Of a stretch of DNA of 64,000 bases, positions 32,020 to 42,068 are shown piece after piece; the stretch's first letter is position 1, and every line of letters starts with the position of its first letter. The position numbers and the translations under genes were made by a program. Under the pieces are notes generated by a model. That model was not told where the DNA came from and made no database searches. It was given only the letters and a program-made list of their open reading frames with translations. Origin of the DNA: Acidimicrobiales bacterium mtb01 (GTDB lineage: Bacteria > Actinomycetota > Acidimicrobiia > Acidimicrobiales > Ilumatobacteraceae); contig NBNI01000007.1 of NCBI GenBank assembly GCA_004379135.1, forward strand, positions 731,501 through 795,500, written 5' to 3'.

Positions 32020-33471
32020 TCAGACCATGGGGCGATCAGTGGGCAGCACCGGCGCCGGCAGCGTCGTGTCACCCATCAGATACGCGTCCACACCCGCCGC
32101 GCACGCGCGTCCCTCGGCGATGGCCCAGACGATGAGACTCTGGCCACGTCCCATGTCGCCGGCCACGAACACTCCGGGAACGCTGCTCATGTACGCATCG
32201 TTGCGCTTCACGTTGCCCCGCTCGTCGAGGGCCACACCGAGCTCGTCGAGCCAGCCACCCTTCTCCGGTCCGACGAAGCCCATGGCGAGGAACACGAAGT
32301 CGGCCGGGATCTCGCGATCGGATCCCTCCACCTTCACGAATCGTCCGTCGCGCATCTCGACCTCGTGCAGAAGAAGAGCGCGCACGCGTCCGTTGCCATC
32401 GTCGACGAAGCGCTCGGTGTTGACGCTGTAGACGCGATCACCACCCTCCTCGTGAGCCGACGACACGCGGTACACCATCGCGTACTGCGGCCACGGGTTG
32501 GCGCCGGCGCGCTCCTCGGGCGGTCGGGGCATGATCTCGATCTGGGTCACCGAGGCCGCACCTTGGCGATGCGCGGTACCGAGGCAATCGGCGCCGGTGT
32601 CTCCGCCACCGATGATCACCACGTGCTTGCCGTTCACGTCGATGGGCGATGCACCGAGGTCGCCCTCCTGCACCTTGTTCGCGAACGGCAGGTACTCCAT
32701 CGCCTGATGGATGCCCTGTAGTTCGCGACCCGGAACCGGCAGGTCGCGCCACGCGGTCGCGCCGCAGGCGAGAACGACCGCGTCGTAAGTGGCGGTCAGC
32801 ACACCGATGTCGACGTTCTGCCCGACGATCGCGTTGGTCCGGAACTCGGTCCCTTCGGCTTCCATCTGCGCCAGACGACGATCGAGATGCCGCTTTTCCA
32901 TCTTGAATTCGGGGATGCCGTAACGCAGCAACCCTCCGATGCGATCGGCGCGTTCGAGGACCACCACCTCGTGACCGGCCCGCGTGAGCTGCTGAGCGAC
33001 CGCCAGGCCGGCCGGACCCGATCCGATGACCGCGACCCGCTTGCCGGTCTTCACGCTCGGCATCTGCGGGACGACCCAGCCTTCATCCCACGCGCGGTCG
33101 ATGATCTCGACCTCCACCTGCTTGATGGCCACCGGGTCGGCGTTGATGCCGAGAACGCAAGCCGACTCGCACGGTGCCGGGCACAGCCGTCCGGTGAACT
33201 CGGGGAAGTTGTTGGTGGCATGCAGACGATCGATCGCGTCCTGCCAGTGCTCGCGATACACGAGATCGTTCCAGTCGGGGATGAGATTCCCGAGCGGGCA
33301 GCCGTTGTTGCAGAACGGGATGCCGCAATCCATGCACCGCCCGGCCTGCCGCTTCAGGGCGTCGCGGTCGAACGGTTCGTACACCTCTTTCCAGTCGCGC
33401 AGTCGCACGGGCACCGGGCGACGCGACGGCGCCTCCCGGTTCCACTTCAGGAATCCGGTCGTCTCACCCAT
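32020..33471 (-). CDS. gltD: glutamate synthase small subunit
   Basis: 483-residue NADPH-oxidising flavoprotein subunit of glutamate synthase. The N-terminal cysteine-rich segment ([18 protein letters not shown] near 46, then [12 protein letters not shown] near 97) binds two [4Fe-4S] clusters. FAD and NADPH motifs follow: [17 protein letters not shown] near 146 and [13 protein letters not shown] near 290. The C-terminal [18 protein letters not shown] is typical. The start overlaps the gltB stop by 8 bp, so the two subunits are coupled. Confidence 0.95.
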   Translation of the reverse strand: MGETTGFLKWNREAPSRRPVPVRLRDWKEVYEPFDRDALKRQAGRCMDCGIPFCNNGCPLGNLIPDWNDLVYREHWQDAIDRLHATNNFPEFTGRLCPAPCESACVLGINADPVAIKQVEVEIIDRAWDEGWVVPQMPSVKTGKRVAVIGSGPAGLAVAQQLTRAGHEVVVLERADRIGGLLRYGIPEFKMEKRHLDRRLAQMEAEGTEFRTNAIVGQNVDIGVLTATYDAVVLACGATAWRDLPVPGRELQGIHQAMEYLPFANKVQEGDLGASPIDVNGKHVVIIGGGDTGADCLGTAHRQGAASVTQIEIMPRPPEERAGANPWPQYAMVYRVSSAHEEGGDRVYSVNTERFVDDGNGRVRALLLHEVEMRDGRFVKVEGSDREIPADFVFLAMGFVGPEKGGWLDELGVALDERGNVKRNDAYMSSVPGVFVAGDMGRGQSLIVWAIAEGRACAAGVDAYLMGDTTLPAPVLPTDRPMV

Positions 33472-36400
33472 TGGTGCTCTCCATCACTCGCTGCAACGTC
33501 TGCTCCTCGGAGAGGCCCTGGCGGCGCGACTCCTCCATCACCGTGAGCACGCGCTTGAAGTCGCGCGGCATCACCTTGCGGAAGTGCGACACCTCGGCGT
33601 CCCACGCACCGAGGATCCGGCCGCCGACCGCGCTTCCGGTCTCCTCGGTGTGCGCGGTGATCGTGGTGCGCAGGAAGTCGAGGTCGGTCGCGTCGAGCGG
33701 TTCGAGTTCGACCAACTCGTAGTTCACCTTCGTCGCGAACACTTCATTCGGGTCGTACACGTACGCGATGCCACCCGACATGCCCGCCGCGAAGTTGCGG
33801 CCGGTCGCACCGAGCACGACCACTCGCCCACCGGTCATGTATTCGCACGCGTGGTCGCCCACTCCCTCCACCACGGCGGTGGCCCCGGAGTTGCGCACGC
33901 AGAATCGCTCGCCGACGAGACCGCGCAGGTAGATCTCGCCGCCGGTCGCGCCGTAGCCGATCACGTTTCCGGCGATGACGTTGTCCTCGGCCGCGAACAC
34001 CGCATCACGATCGGGACGCACGACCAGACGACCGCCCGACAGTCCCTTGCCGAGATAGTCGTTGGAGTCGCCTTCGAGACGCATCGTGATTCCGCGCGGC
34101 ACGAACGCGCCGAAACTCTGACCGGCCGAACCGCGGAAGTCGATCTGGATGGTGTCGTCGGGCAGACCGGCGCCCTTCCATCGACTGGTCACGGCGTGGC
34201 CGAGCATCGTGCCCACGGTGCGATTCACGTTGCGGATCGGAACCGCGAAACGGACGGCCTCACCCTTGTCGATCGCGTTCTTCGACCGAGCGATGAGCTC
34301 GTTGTCGAGCGCTTCGGCCAAGCCGTGATCCTGGGCGACCGTCTGGCGACTCGCCTGACCGTACGGATTGCGGGCCGGAGCGAGGATCGGGGCCAGGTCG
34401 AGACCCTTGGCCTTCCAGTGCGCCACCGCCTTCACGGTGTCGAGCATGTCGCTATGACCCACCATCTCGGCGATCGAGCGGAAACCGAGCTGCGCCATGA
34501 TCTCGCGCACCTCCTCGGCCACGAACTCGAAGAAGTTCACGACGAACTCGGGCTTGCCCGAGAAACGCTTGCGCAATTCGGGATTCTGCGTGGCCACACC
34601 CACCGGGCAGGTGTCGAGGTGGCAGACGCGCATCATGATGCAGCCACTCACCACCAGCGGTGCGGTCGCGAATCCGAATTCCTCGGCTCCGAGCAACGCG
34701 GCGATCACGACGTCGCGGCCGGTCTTCATCTGACCGTCGGCCTGGACGACGATGCGGTCGCGCAGGCCGTTGAGCATGAGCGTCTGCTGCGTCTCGGCGA
34801 GACCGAGTTCCCACGGTGCGCCGGCGTGCTTGAGCGAAGTGAGCGGGGATGCACCGGTGCCACCGTCGTGACCGGAGATGAGCACCACGTCGGCCTTGGC
34901 CTTGCTCACACCGGCCGCCACGGTTCCGACTCCGACTTCGGCCACCAGCTTCACGTGCACGCGCGCCGACGGATTCGAGTTCTTCAGGTCGTGGATGAGC
35001 TGCTTGAGATCCTCGATCGAATAGATGTCGTGGTGCGGAGGCGGGCTGATGAGGCCGACACCCGGCGTGGAGTGACGCGTCTTGGCCACCCACGGGTACA
35101 CCTTGTGACCGGGCAACTGGCCGCCTTCACCCGGCTTGGCGCCTTGCGCCATCTTGATCTGCAGATCGTCGGCGTTCACGAGGTACTCGCTCGTGACTCC
35201 GAAGCGACCCGAGGCGACCTGCTTGATGGCCGAGCGACGCTGCGGATCGTAGAGACGTTCCGGGTCCTCGCCGCCTTCGCCGGTGTTGCTCTTGCCGCCG
35301 ATCGAGTTCATGGCGATCGCCAGGGTCTCGTGCGCCTCGGCCGAGATGGAGCCGTAGCTCATCGCGCCGGTGGAGAAACGCTTCACGATCTCCGACACCG
35401 GCTCGACCTCGTCGATCGGAACCGACGGCCGCACACCATCCTTCAGGTCGAACAATCCGCGCAGCGTCGCGAGGTGGCGCGACTGGTCGTCGACGGCCTT
35501 GGTGTACTGCTTGAAGATGTCGTAGCGCTTGGCCCGGGTGGCGTGCTGCAGGCGGTACACGGTCTCGGGATTGAAGAGGTGGAACTCTCCCTCGCGGCGC
35601 CACTGGTACTCGCCGCCGAGTTCGAGTTTGCGGTGCGCGCGGTGCTCGGGGTTCTTCGGATGGGCGGTGGCGTGGCGAGCCGACACCTCGGCCGCGATCT
35701 CGTCGAGCCCGATGCCGCCCAGGCGACTCACGGTTCCGGTGAAGTATTCGTCGACGAGTTCGGAACCCAGGCCGATGGCTTCAAAGATCTGCGCACCGGT
35801 GTACGACGCGACCGTGCTCACGCCCATCTTCGACATGATCTTGAGGACACCCTTGCCCGAGGCCTTGATGTACTTCTTCACGGCCGCCGGGGCATCGACG
35901 CCGCCGAGTCCGTGCAGGTCTTCGCGGATCATGTCCTCGATCGACTCGAACGCGAGGTAGGGGTTCACGGCACCGGCGCCGAATCCGATGAGCAGCGCCA
36001 TGTGGTGCACTTCGCGCGCGTCGCCGCACTCGACGACCAGACCGGCCTGCGTGCGCTTCTTCTCGCGCACGAGGTGATGGTGGACCGCCGCCGTGAGCAA
36101 CAGCGAGGGAATCGGCGCCAGAGCCTCGTCGCTGTTGCGATCGGACAGGACGATCACCCGTGCGCCAGCCTCGATGGCCGATGACACCTCCGAGCGGATC
36201 TGGTCGAGCGCCGACTTCAGCGCCGCACCGCCGCCCGACACGCGATACAGACCCGACACCACGTGCGCGTGCAGCTCGGGGAACGAGCCTTCGTCGTCGG
36301 CGTGGATGATGCGGGCCAATTCGTCGTTGTCGATGATCGGGAACGGAAGCACGAGCTGGCGGCAGCTTCCCGGACCGGGTAGGAGCAGGTTCGCCTCGGG

Positions 36401-38032
36401 TCCGATGGTGGATCCGACGCTCGTGACGACTTCCTCGCGGATGGCGTCGAGCGGCGGATTGGTCACCTGCGCGAACAGCTGCTGGAAGTAGTCGAACAAC
36501 AACCGCGGGCGATCGGAGAGAACCGCGATGGGCGTGTCGGTTCCCATCGATCCGATCGGTTCGGCTCCGGTCTTGGCCATGGGCGCGAGGATGATCTTGA
36601 GTTCTTCGTGCGTGTAGCCGAACACCTGCTGGCGGCGCAGCACGCTCGAGTGGCTGTGCACGACGTGTTCGCGCTCGGGCAGATCGTCGAACGAGATGAG
36701 ACCCTCGTCGAGCCATTCCTGATACGGCTCGGCTGCGGCCAACTGCTGCTTGATCTCCTCGTCGTCGACGATGCGGCCCTGGGCGGTGTCGATCAGGAAC
36801 ATGCGACCCGGCTGCAGACGACCCTTCTTCAGCACGCGCGACTGATCGATGTCGATCACGCCCACTTCGGATGCCATCACGACCAAGCCGTCGTCGAGGA
36901 CCCAGTACCGGCTGGGGCGCAAACCGTTGCGGTCGAGCACCGCGCCGATCACGGTGCCATCGGTGAAGGCGACCGAGGCCGGTCCGTCCCACGGCTCCAT
37001 GAGCGACGAGTGGAATCGATAGAACGCGCGCTTGGCCGCGTCCATCGTCTCGTGGTTCTCCCACGCCTCCGGGATCATCATGAGAACGGCGTGCGGGAGC
37101 GAGCGACCGCCGAGGTGCAGCAGTTCGAGCACCTCGTCGAAACTCGCCGAGTCGCTGCCGCCCGGAGTGCAGATCGGGAAGGCGCGTTCGAGTCCGGGAA
37201 TGATCTCGCTCGCGAGCAGAGCCTCGCGCGTGCGCATCCAGTTGCGGTTGCCCTGCACGGTGTTGATCTCGCCGTTGTGCGCGATGAAGCGGTACGGGTG
37301 GGCCAGCGGCCAGGACGGGAACGTGTTGGTGGAGAAGCGGCTGTGCACGAGAGCGACCGCGCTCTCGATGCGCTCATCGGCCAGATCGGGATAGAACGCG
37401 CCCAACTGCGGCGTGGTGAACATGCCCTTGTAGACGAGGGTCCGACTCGACAACGACGGGAAGTACGTCTTCTGCTCGGTCGGCAACTCGTGCTCGATTC
37501 GCTTGCGCGCCACGAACACCTTGCGGTCGAGAGCGATACCGCTCGAACCGGCCGCGTCGCCGATGAACAACTGCCTGAACGACGGCATCACTTGGCGCGC
37601 GCTGGCACCGAGGCACGACGGATCGACGGGAACCGAACGCCACCCGATGACCCGCAAACCCTCGTCGGCCACGATCGACTCGATGGTCGCCTGCGCCTTC
37701 TCGGCGTGCACCGAATCGGCGGGCAGGAACGCCATGCCCACCGCGTACGCACCGGCAGCGGGCAACTCGAACGACACGACCCCGCGGAAGAAGCGATCGG
37801 GGACCTGGATGAGGATGCCGGCGCCGTCACCGGTGTCGGCCTCGGCTCCGGTGGCACCGCGGTGCTCGAGATTGCACAGGGCGCCGAGCCCGCGCGCGAC
37901 GATGTCGTGCGACGCGCGACCATGGATGTCGGCCACGAACGAGACACCACAGGCGTCGTGCTCGAACCGCGGGTCGTACAGGCCGTGCGCGACGGGAAGA
38001 CCGGCGTCGTTGAGGGGAAGGTTCATCGTCAT
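33464..38032 (-). CDS. gltB: glutamate synthase large subunit
   Basis: 1522-residue GOGAT alpha subunit that transfers the glutamine amide to 2-oxoglutarate. C28 in [14 protein letters not shown] would be the N-terminal nucleophile after removal of a 27-residue propeptide. The amidotransferase domain is followed by central, FMN-binding ([41 protein letters not shown]) and GXGXG beta-helix domains. The 3Fe-4S cysteines lie in [17 protein letters not shown]. The reading frame extends upstream, but MTMNLP at 38032 has a GAGAAAG ribosome-binding site and a recognisable promoter. Glutamine supply links it with nitrogen assimilation. Confidence 0.95.
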   Translation of the reverse strand: MTMNLPLNDAGLPVAHGLYDPRFEHDACGVSFVADIHGRASHDIVARGLGALCNLEHRGATGAEADTGDGAGILIQVPDRFFRGVVSFELPAAGAYAVGMAFLPADSVHAEKAQATIESIVADEGLRVIGWRSVPVDPSCLGASARQVMPSFRQLFIGDAAGSSGIALDRKVFVARKRIEHELPTEQKTYFPSLSSRTLVYKGMFTTPQLGAFYPDLADERIESAVALVHSRFSTNTFPSWPLAHPYRFIAHNGEINTVQGNRNWMRTREALLASEIIPGLERAFPICTPGGSDSASFDEVLELLHLGGRSLPHAVLMMIPEAWENHETMDAAKRAFYRFHSSLMEPWDGPASVAFTDGTVIGAVLDRNGLRPSRYWVLDDGLVVMASEVGVIDIDQSRVLKKGRLQPGRMFLIDTAQGRIVDDEEIKQQLAAAEPYQEWLDEGLISFDDLPEREHVVHSHSSVLRRQQVFGYTHEELKIILAPMAKTGAEPIGSMGTDTPIAVLSDRPRLLFDYFQQLFAQVTNPPLDAIREEVVTSVGSTIGPEANLLLPGPGSCRQLVLPFPIIDNDELARIIHADDEGSFPELHAHVVSGLYRVSGGGAALKSALDQIRSEVSSAIEAGARVIVLSDRNSDEALAPIPSLLLTAAVHHHLVREKKRTQAGLVVECGDAREVHHMALLIGFGAGAVNPYLAFESIEDMIREDLHGLGGVDAPAAVKKYIKASGKGVLKIMSKMGVSTVASYTGAQIFEAIGLGSELVDEYFTGTVSRLGGIGLDEIAAEVSARHATAHPKNPEHRAHRKLELGGEYQWRREGEFHLFNPETVYRLQHATRAKRYDIFKQYTKAVDDQSRHLATLRGLFDLKDGVRPSVPIDEVEPVSEIVKRFSTGAMSYGSISAEAHETLAIAMNSIGGKSNTGEGGEDPERLYDPQRRSAIKQVASGRFGVTSEYLVNADDLQIKMAQGAKPGEGGQLPGHKVYPWVAKTRHSTPGVGLISPPPHHDIYSIEDLKQLIHDLKNSNPSARVHVKLVAEVGVGTVAAGVSKAKADVVLISGHDGGTGASPLTSLKHAGAPWELGLAETQQTLMLNGLRDRIVVQADGQMKTGRDVVIAALLGAEEFGFATAPLVVSGCIMMRVCHLDTCPVGVATQNPELRKRFSGKPEFVVNFFEFVAEEVREIMAQLGFRSIAEMVGHSDMLDTVKAVAHWKAKGLDLAPILAPARNPYGQASRQTVAQDHGLAEALDNELIARSKNAIDKGEAVRFAVPIRNVNRTVGTMLGHAVTSRWKGAGLPDDTIQIDFRGSAGQSFGAFVPRGITMRLEGDSNDYLGKGLSGGRLVVRPDRDAVFAAEDNVIAGNVIGYGATGGEIYLRGLVGERFCVRNSGATAVVEGVGDHACEYMTGGRVVVLGATGRNFAAGMSGGIAYVYDPNEVFATKVNYELVELEPLDATDLDFLRTTITAHTEETGSAVGGRILGAWDAEVSHFRKVMPRDFKRVLTVMEESRRQGLSEEQTLQRVMESTNG

Positions 38033-38099
38033 CTTTCTCGGGTCCACGAACACACTGGATGTGGCCCCCGGGACGACGCTGGCCCGAACGGCAACGCAA

Positions 38100-38128
38100 A
38101 GACTAGGTGCTGGGCCGGGCCGACCCAA
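38100..38128 (-). promoter_or_regulatory. promoter of gltBD
   Basis: On the minus strand, TTGGGT (38128-38123), 17 bp, then TAGTCT (38105-38100). Predicted start near 38093 with a leader of about 60 nt before the ATG at 38032. The remaining gap to 38161 shows no further structure. Confidence 0.45.
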
Positions 38129-38161
38129 CTGCTTTTCCGTCCCGAGCAGGGGTGACGTGCG

Positions 38162-38983
38162 TCAGGAAACGTCGACGAACTGCGCGGCCCGCTTCTCGAA
38201 GTTCGACATCACGGCCTCGACCTGATTGGGTCGACCGATCAACGAGCCGATCACCCGACGCTCCTCGGCGAACTGGGCCGCCGCATCGTGATTGGCGAGG
38301 CGGTTGATGAGTTCCTTGGCCCCGCGCACCGCATCGGGACTCCGACCGGCGATCTCGGCCGCCATCGCCATGGCGTCGGCGTGCGGGTTCTCCGATAGTC
38401 GCGTGGCCAGGCCGAGATCGAACGCCTCGCGACCCGAGAACACGCGGGCCGTGAACACGAGTTCCTTGGCCACGTCGGGGCGCACGAGCTTCGACAGGGC
38501 GAGCGTTCCGGTCATGTCGGGGACGAGACCCCAGTGGACTTCGCGCACCGACATCTGGGTGTCGGGGTGCACGATGCGGATGTCGGCTCCGAGAGCGATC
38601 TGGATACCTCCACCCAACGCGTGTCCGTGAACGGCGGCGATCACCGGCACCGGCACCTCCTGCCACACCCACGACACCTGCTGGCCGAGATGCGTGATGC
38701 GGCCCTCGGCCATCGTTCCCGGACTGCCTTCGGCGTTCGCACCGCCTCCCCCGCCACCGGCCATCTGCTGGAACGAGCCGAAGTCGAGTCCGGCGCAGAA
38801 CGACGAACCCTCCCCCGACAGCACGACCACGCGCAGGCCCTTCTCGGTCTTGAGTCGTTCGCCGGCCCGGGCCAACGCGAGGAACATCTCGTTGTCGAGC
38901 GCATTGCGCTTGTCGGCGCGGTTGAGTCGGACATCGGCGATGCCCTGCGAAAGAGTGATGGAAACGCGATCTTCGACGGCCAT
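38162..38983 (-). CDS. enoyl-CoA hydratase/isomerase family protein
   Basis: 273-residue crotonase-fold protein. Oxyanion-hole segments FCAGLDFGSF near 62 and GHALGGGIQIALGADIRI near 115 are present, followed by WGLVPDMTGT near 151. A glycine-rich insert (GGGGGG near 76) interrupts the loop after the first motif. Members hydrate or isomerise enoyl-CoA in fatty-acid breakdown; the two catalytic glutamates of true hydratases are not both evident, since D replaces E in the second block, so isomerase or another crotonase activity is possible. CAACAT lies 6 nt before the ATG. Confidence 0.85.
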   Translation of the reverse strand: MAVEDRVSITLSQGIADVRLNRADKRNALDNEMFLALARAGERLKTEKGLRVVVLSGEGSSFCAGLDFGSFQQMAGGGGGGANAEGSPGTMAEGRITHLGQQVSWVWQEVPVPVIAAVHGHALGGGIQIALGADIRIVHPDTQMSVREVHWGLVPDMTGTLALSKLVRPDVAKELVFTARVFSGREAFDLGLATRLSENPHADAMAMAAEIAGRSPDAVRGAKELINRLANHDAAAQFAEERRVIGSLIGRPNQVEAVMSNFEKRAAQFVDVS

Positions 38984-38989
38984 GGGACC

Positions 38990-38995
38990 ATGTTG
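38990..38995 (-). promoter_or_regulatory. -10 element, leaderless crotonase gene
   Basis: CAACAT on the minus strand, exactly 6 nt before the ATG at 38983. It shares a 41-bp gap with the divergent -10-like CAAACT at 39013-39018. Confidence 0.35.
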
Positions 38996-39012
38996 GCAGG
39001 TTCGCGGGCTGG

Positions 39013-39018
39013 CAAACT
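39013..39018 (+). promoter_or_regulatory. -10 element, leaderless membrane-protein gene
   Basis: CAAACT exactly 6 nt before the GTG at 39025. Confidence 0.35.
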
Positions 39019-39024
39019 CACCGT

Positions 39025-40563
39025 GTGCGCGTCCGATCAGCCGTCGACACGATCGCCGGTTCGTTGGCCGGCCTCGGAGCGCTCGCGGTCGCCCTCGTGC
39101 AGTTGCGCGACGGCGTCGTGCCGATCCTCGACACGGTCACCTACTGGAGCGGGGCCGACGACCTCACCCGCGGCAATCTGTTCTCCACCACCCTGGCCCC
39201 GGCCTTCTCCAATTTCGACGCCATCGAATTCCTCGGCCGCGGAGGGCGACTGCCCTTCGTCGACTTCCCCGCCGGCTATCCGCTGGTGGCCGGCCTCCTC
39301 GGCCTCGTGATCGGCACCTCCACCGCCATGGCCGCGCTCACGGTCGTCGCGTTGGTCGTGCTCGCACTCCTGGTGGTGCGCGGAGGCACGACGAAGAAGC
39401 TCGACGCCTCGCTGACGCGGGCCGCCGCGCTCGTCGTGGTGGCCGTCGGCATCGTCGCACTGCCCACCACCCGCCTCGTCACGCACGGTGCGTTGTCCGA
39501 ACCTCTCTTCGCCGCCGCGGTCGTGGGGTTCGTTCTCGCGCTGGCGTCGCATCGCACCACCGGACGTTGGTGGCCGGTCGCGGCGCTCGTGATCGTGGCA
39601 TCGATGCTCCGCTTCATCGGCGGACCGCTGGCGATCCTCGCCGGCTGGGAGCGCTATCAACGAACACGACGTGCGGGCGAGTCGGTCGTCTGGACGGGTG
39701 CACTCATGACACCCGCGCTCGTCAACATCGTGCTGGCCGCCGCGGCGGGTGGCGGACACGACGCCGGCTGGCGGGGCGTCGAACGACTCGACCTCCAACT
39801 CTTCGTCCGCTCGATCGGCGGCTGGTTCGATTCGTCGCAAGGCGATCTCACCCGCACCTATTTCGTCGAGCGATCACCCGCATGGTGGTCGTGGCCGGTC
39901 GCCGTCGTGTGGGTCGGCGCACTCGCCTACGCACTGCTCGGGGTCGTCCGTCGACGCGGTCGACTGAACGCAGTCGCCGAACTCGCGCTGGCGGCCGCCG
40001 CCATCATCACGGTCGGCCTCGTGCTCGGGTTCCTCGGCTTCGACGCGCTGGTGGTTCCCGACAACCGCTTGATGCTGCCGGCCGGGATCCTCACCCTCTG
40101 CGCGATCGTCTGGAGCGTTCCGAACACCAGCCGATGGGGAGTCGCGTCACTGATGGTCGCGGGAGTGTGGTTCGCCGCCGCCACCGCACCGACCGGACTC
40201 GACGAACCGTTCACCGAACCCTCGCGCACCGATCCGTACAGCGCGATGATCGCCGGCTTCGATCCGAAGGCCATCGTGTCGAACGACGCCGACGGAATGC
40301 ACTGGGCCACCGGCATCCCGGCCGTCTACGCGCCCACCCCGGTCAAACCGCTCACGGGAGAACGAGTCGACACCGCACCTCTCTACGCCGAGTTGCCCTG
40401 TGCTCTCGATCGAGCCGACGCGATCGTCGTCATCGTCGACACCGCCGAGTTCTCGAGCGCCGACCAGGACGCGCTCGACACCGAGGTCGGCACCGGTCGG
40501 CTCGACATCACCCGCCGTCCGGGCGCGACGATCTACTCGCCCGGCGCGATCGCCTGCGACTGA
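39025..40563 (+). CDS. multi-pass membrane protein, GT-C-like
   Basis: 512 residues with about ten or more hydrophobic segments. An acidic first outer loop (ILDTVTYWSGADDL near 35) and the DFPAGYPLVAGLL segment recall GT-C glycosyltransferases that use polyprenyl-phosphate sugars, but no family signature is certain. The last about 110 residues form a hydrophilic outer domain. GTG start set by CAAACT 6 nt upstream. The 3' end overlaps the convergent gene at 40533 by 31 bp. Likely an envelope glycan or lipid-modifying enzyme; substrate unknown. Confidence 0.7.
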   Translation: MRVRSAVDTIAGSLAGLGALAVALVQLRDGVVPILDTVTYWSGADDLTRGNLFSTTLAPAFSNFDAIEFLGRGGRLPFVDFPAGYPLVAGLLGLVIGTSTAMAALTVVALVVLALLVVRGGTTKKLDASLTRAAALVVVAVGIVALPTTRLVTHGALSEPLFAAAVVGFVLALASHRTTGRWWPVAALVIVASMLRFIGGPLAILAGWERYQRTRRAGESVVWTGALMTPALVNIVLAAAAGGGHDAGWRGVERLDLQLFVRSIGGWFDSSQGDLTRTYFVERSPAWWSWPVAVVWVGALAYALLGVVRRRGRLNAVAELALAAAAIITVGLVLGFLGFDALVVPDNRLMLPAGILTLCAIVWSVPNTSRWGVASLMVAGVWFAAATAPTGLDEPFTEPSRTDPYSAMIAGFDPKAIVSNDADGMHWATGIPAVYAPTPVKPLTGERVDTAPLYAELPCALDRADAIVVIVDTAEFSSADQDALDTEVGTGRLDITRRPGATIYSPGAIACD

Positions 40564-42068
40564 CGGCGCCTTGCGACCAGCCGAATCACCGCGGTCGAGA
40601 TCATCACAATGGCGATCGGATCGAGAACCGTCCGGAATCGTGATTGCTCTCCCAACTCGGCCACCGCGCCCACGAGAACCGTGAAGACGACGATGAACGA
40701 GCCGGCCAGGTTCACGAGGTCGACCTCTCCCAATCGGCGACGGCGTAGCCACTTCACGAGCAACGCGAAGCCCCACAGACCGATACCGATGTACGCGAAA
40801 GCGAGCGTCACCGAGAAGTCGGCCGGAGCGGAGAGCGATCCGTAGATCGGGGTCCCCCAACCCTCGGTCGACAGGACACCGCGGTAATCGAGACGAACGA
40901 CCGAGTACACGTCGTCGAGAACGCGCATCGCGATCGAATCGGATTCGCTGGGCAGCGTCGCCACGGCGATCGTCGTGCGCATCGACCACATCCGGCCCTC
41001 CCACCAGGCTCCCGGGTGCTCTCGGATCACGGCCCAGGCGTCGCGTCCCGCCTGTTCGAACACAGGGATGTAGCACTCGTAGTTGAAGTTCGGACTCGTG
41101 GCGTCGGTACGCCGCGTCGGCTCGGCGAGCGATCGATACGAGTGCGACGGCTCGCAGGGCTCGACATACGGGGCGTAGAGGTCGTACGCGCCGAAGGGTC
41201 CGACCATCGCGATGTCGGACACCTCGCCGCTCTCGTACATCGATTCGAGATCGTCGCGATCGAGCACCGGAATCACCGCGCGCTGAAGATTCATCCCGAA
41301 CCAACTCGACAGATTGGGCGTCCCGAACATGACCTGGTTCTTCATGATCCAGCCGCCGACGACGACGACCGGAACGAGCACGATCACCAACATCTGCCTT
41401 CTCACGAGGCTCGAGCGGAAGCGCCACAGAACCACGGCGAGGATCACCGCGGCGAACAGTGGGTGATACAGACTGCGCGTCATCACCAGGACGGTGAGCA
41501 CCGCCGCGAGCCAGCCGATGGGCCGGGCGATCTTCGACGTCCCTTCGAGTCGTGACGAATCGACGTCGAGCACGCGAGCCAACGCGACCAGTACGGCAAG
41601 CAGAAGCGCGGCCACCCCGAGTTCGTAGTTGGGCTCGAACGCGCCCTTCAGAACCTCGGGATGCAGGGTCGCCGCCACCGCGATGATCCACGCCGCCCGA
41701 CGCCCGGCCCCGAGCAGTTCGGCCAGCTTCGCCGCCAGCGCCACCGTGGCCAATCCGACGGCGAGCATGACGATCTGCAACGTGATCGCGTCCGACCACG
41801 GAGACAACCACGCGGGCACTCCGAGGAAGAGGTTCCAGAGCGGCGGTTGGACGTGCAGGTACCACGCGCTGCGCAACGGGTCGTTCGACAACACGTCCCA
41901 CGGCGTGAGCTGCCATCCGAATCCGAGGTACGCGGTGCTGAACGCCACTCCGCTCAGCGCGACCACGAGGTAGCCGACCAACCACGTGAGCGCGGCCGGT
42001 ACGGCGGCCGAAGCGCTCCACCTGCGGCGGGCGCGCGCGACGACTCGAACGACCCGGTCAGAGGCCAT
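40533..42068 (-). CDS. multi-pass membrane protein, GT-C/ArnT-like
   Basis: 511 residues with about ten hydrophobic segments. The first outer loop carries GFGWQLTPWDVLSNDP and then HVQPPLWNLFLGVPAWL, resembling the catalytic-loop layout of PMT/ArnT-type glycosyltransferases. A large extracytoplasmic loop with two cysteines (EPCEPSHSYR, NYECYIPVF) lies near 275-330. It overlaps the end of the upstream acyltransferase gene by 11 bp, so the two are co-transcribed and probably act on the same envelope glycan. Not related closely enough by eye to the neighbour at 39025 to call a duplication. Confidence 0.72.
   Translation of the reverse strand: MASDRVVRVVARARRRWSASAAVPAALTWLVGYLVVALSGVAFSTAYLGFGWQLTPWDVLSNDPLRSAWYLHVQPPLWNLFLGVPAWLSPWSDAITLQIVMLAVGLATVALAAKLAELLGAGRRAAWIIAVAATLHPEVLKGAFEPNYELGVAALLLAVLVALARVLDVDSSRLEGTSKIARPIGWLAAVLTVLVMTRSLYHPLFAAVILAVVLWRFRSSLVRRQMLVIVLVPVVVVGGWIMKNQVMFGTPNLSSWFGMNLQRAVIPVLDRDDLESMYESGEVSDIAMVGPFGAYDLYAPYVEPCEPSHSYRSLAEPTRRTDATSPNFNYECYIPVFEQAGRDAWAVIREHPGAWWEGRMWSMRTTIAVATLPSESDSIAMRVLDDVYSVVRLDYRGVLSTEGWGTPIYGSLSAPADFSVTLAFAYIGIGLWGFALLVKWLRRRRLGEVDLVNLAGSFIVVFTVLVGAVAELGEQSRFRTVLDPIAIVMISTAVIRLVARRRQSQAIAPGE

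Noticed and set aside
33026-36184. Very long open frame (over 1000 codons) on the plus strand opposite gltB
   Set aside because: GC-rich third positions remove stops from antisense frames; the translation has no recognisable fold, while gltB on the other strand has every expected motif. Similar long antisense frames elsewhere were rejected for the same reason.
33464-38128. Longer gltB start at 38128
   Set aside because: The extra 32 residues do not resemble a GltB propeptide and overlap the predicted promoter; the start at 38032 has a ribosome-binding site and puts the nucleophile Cys at 28.
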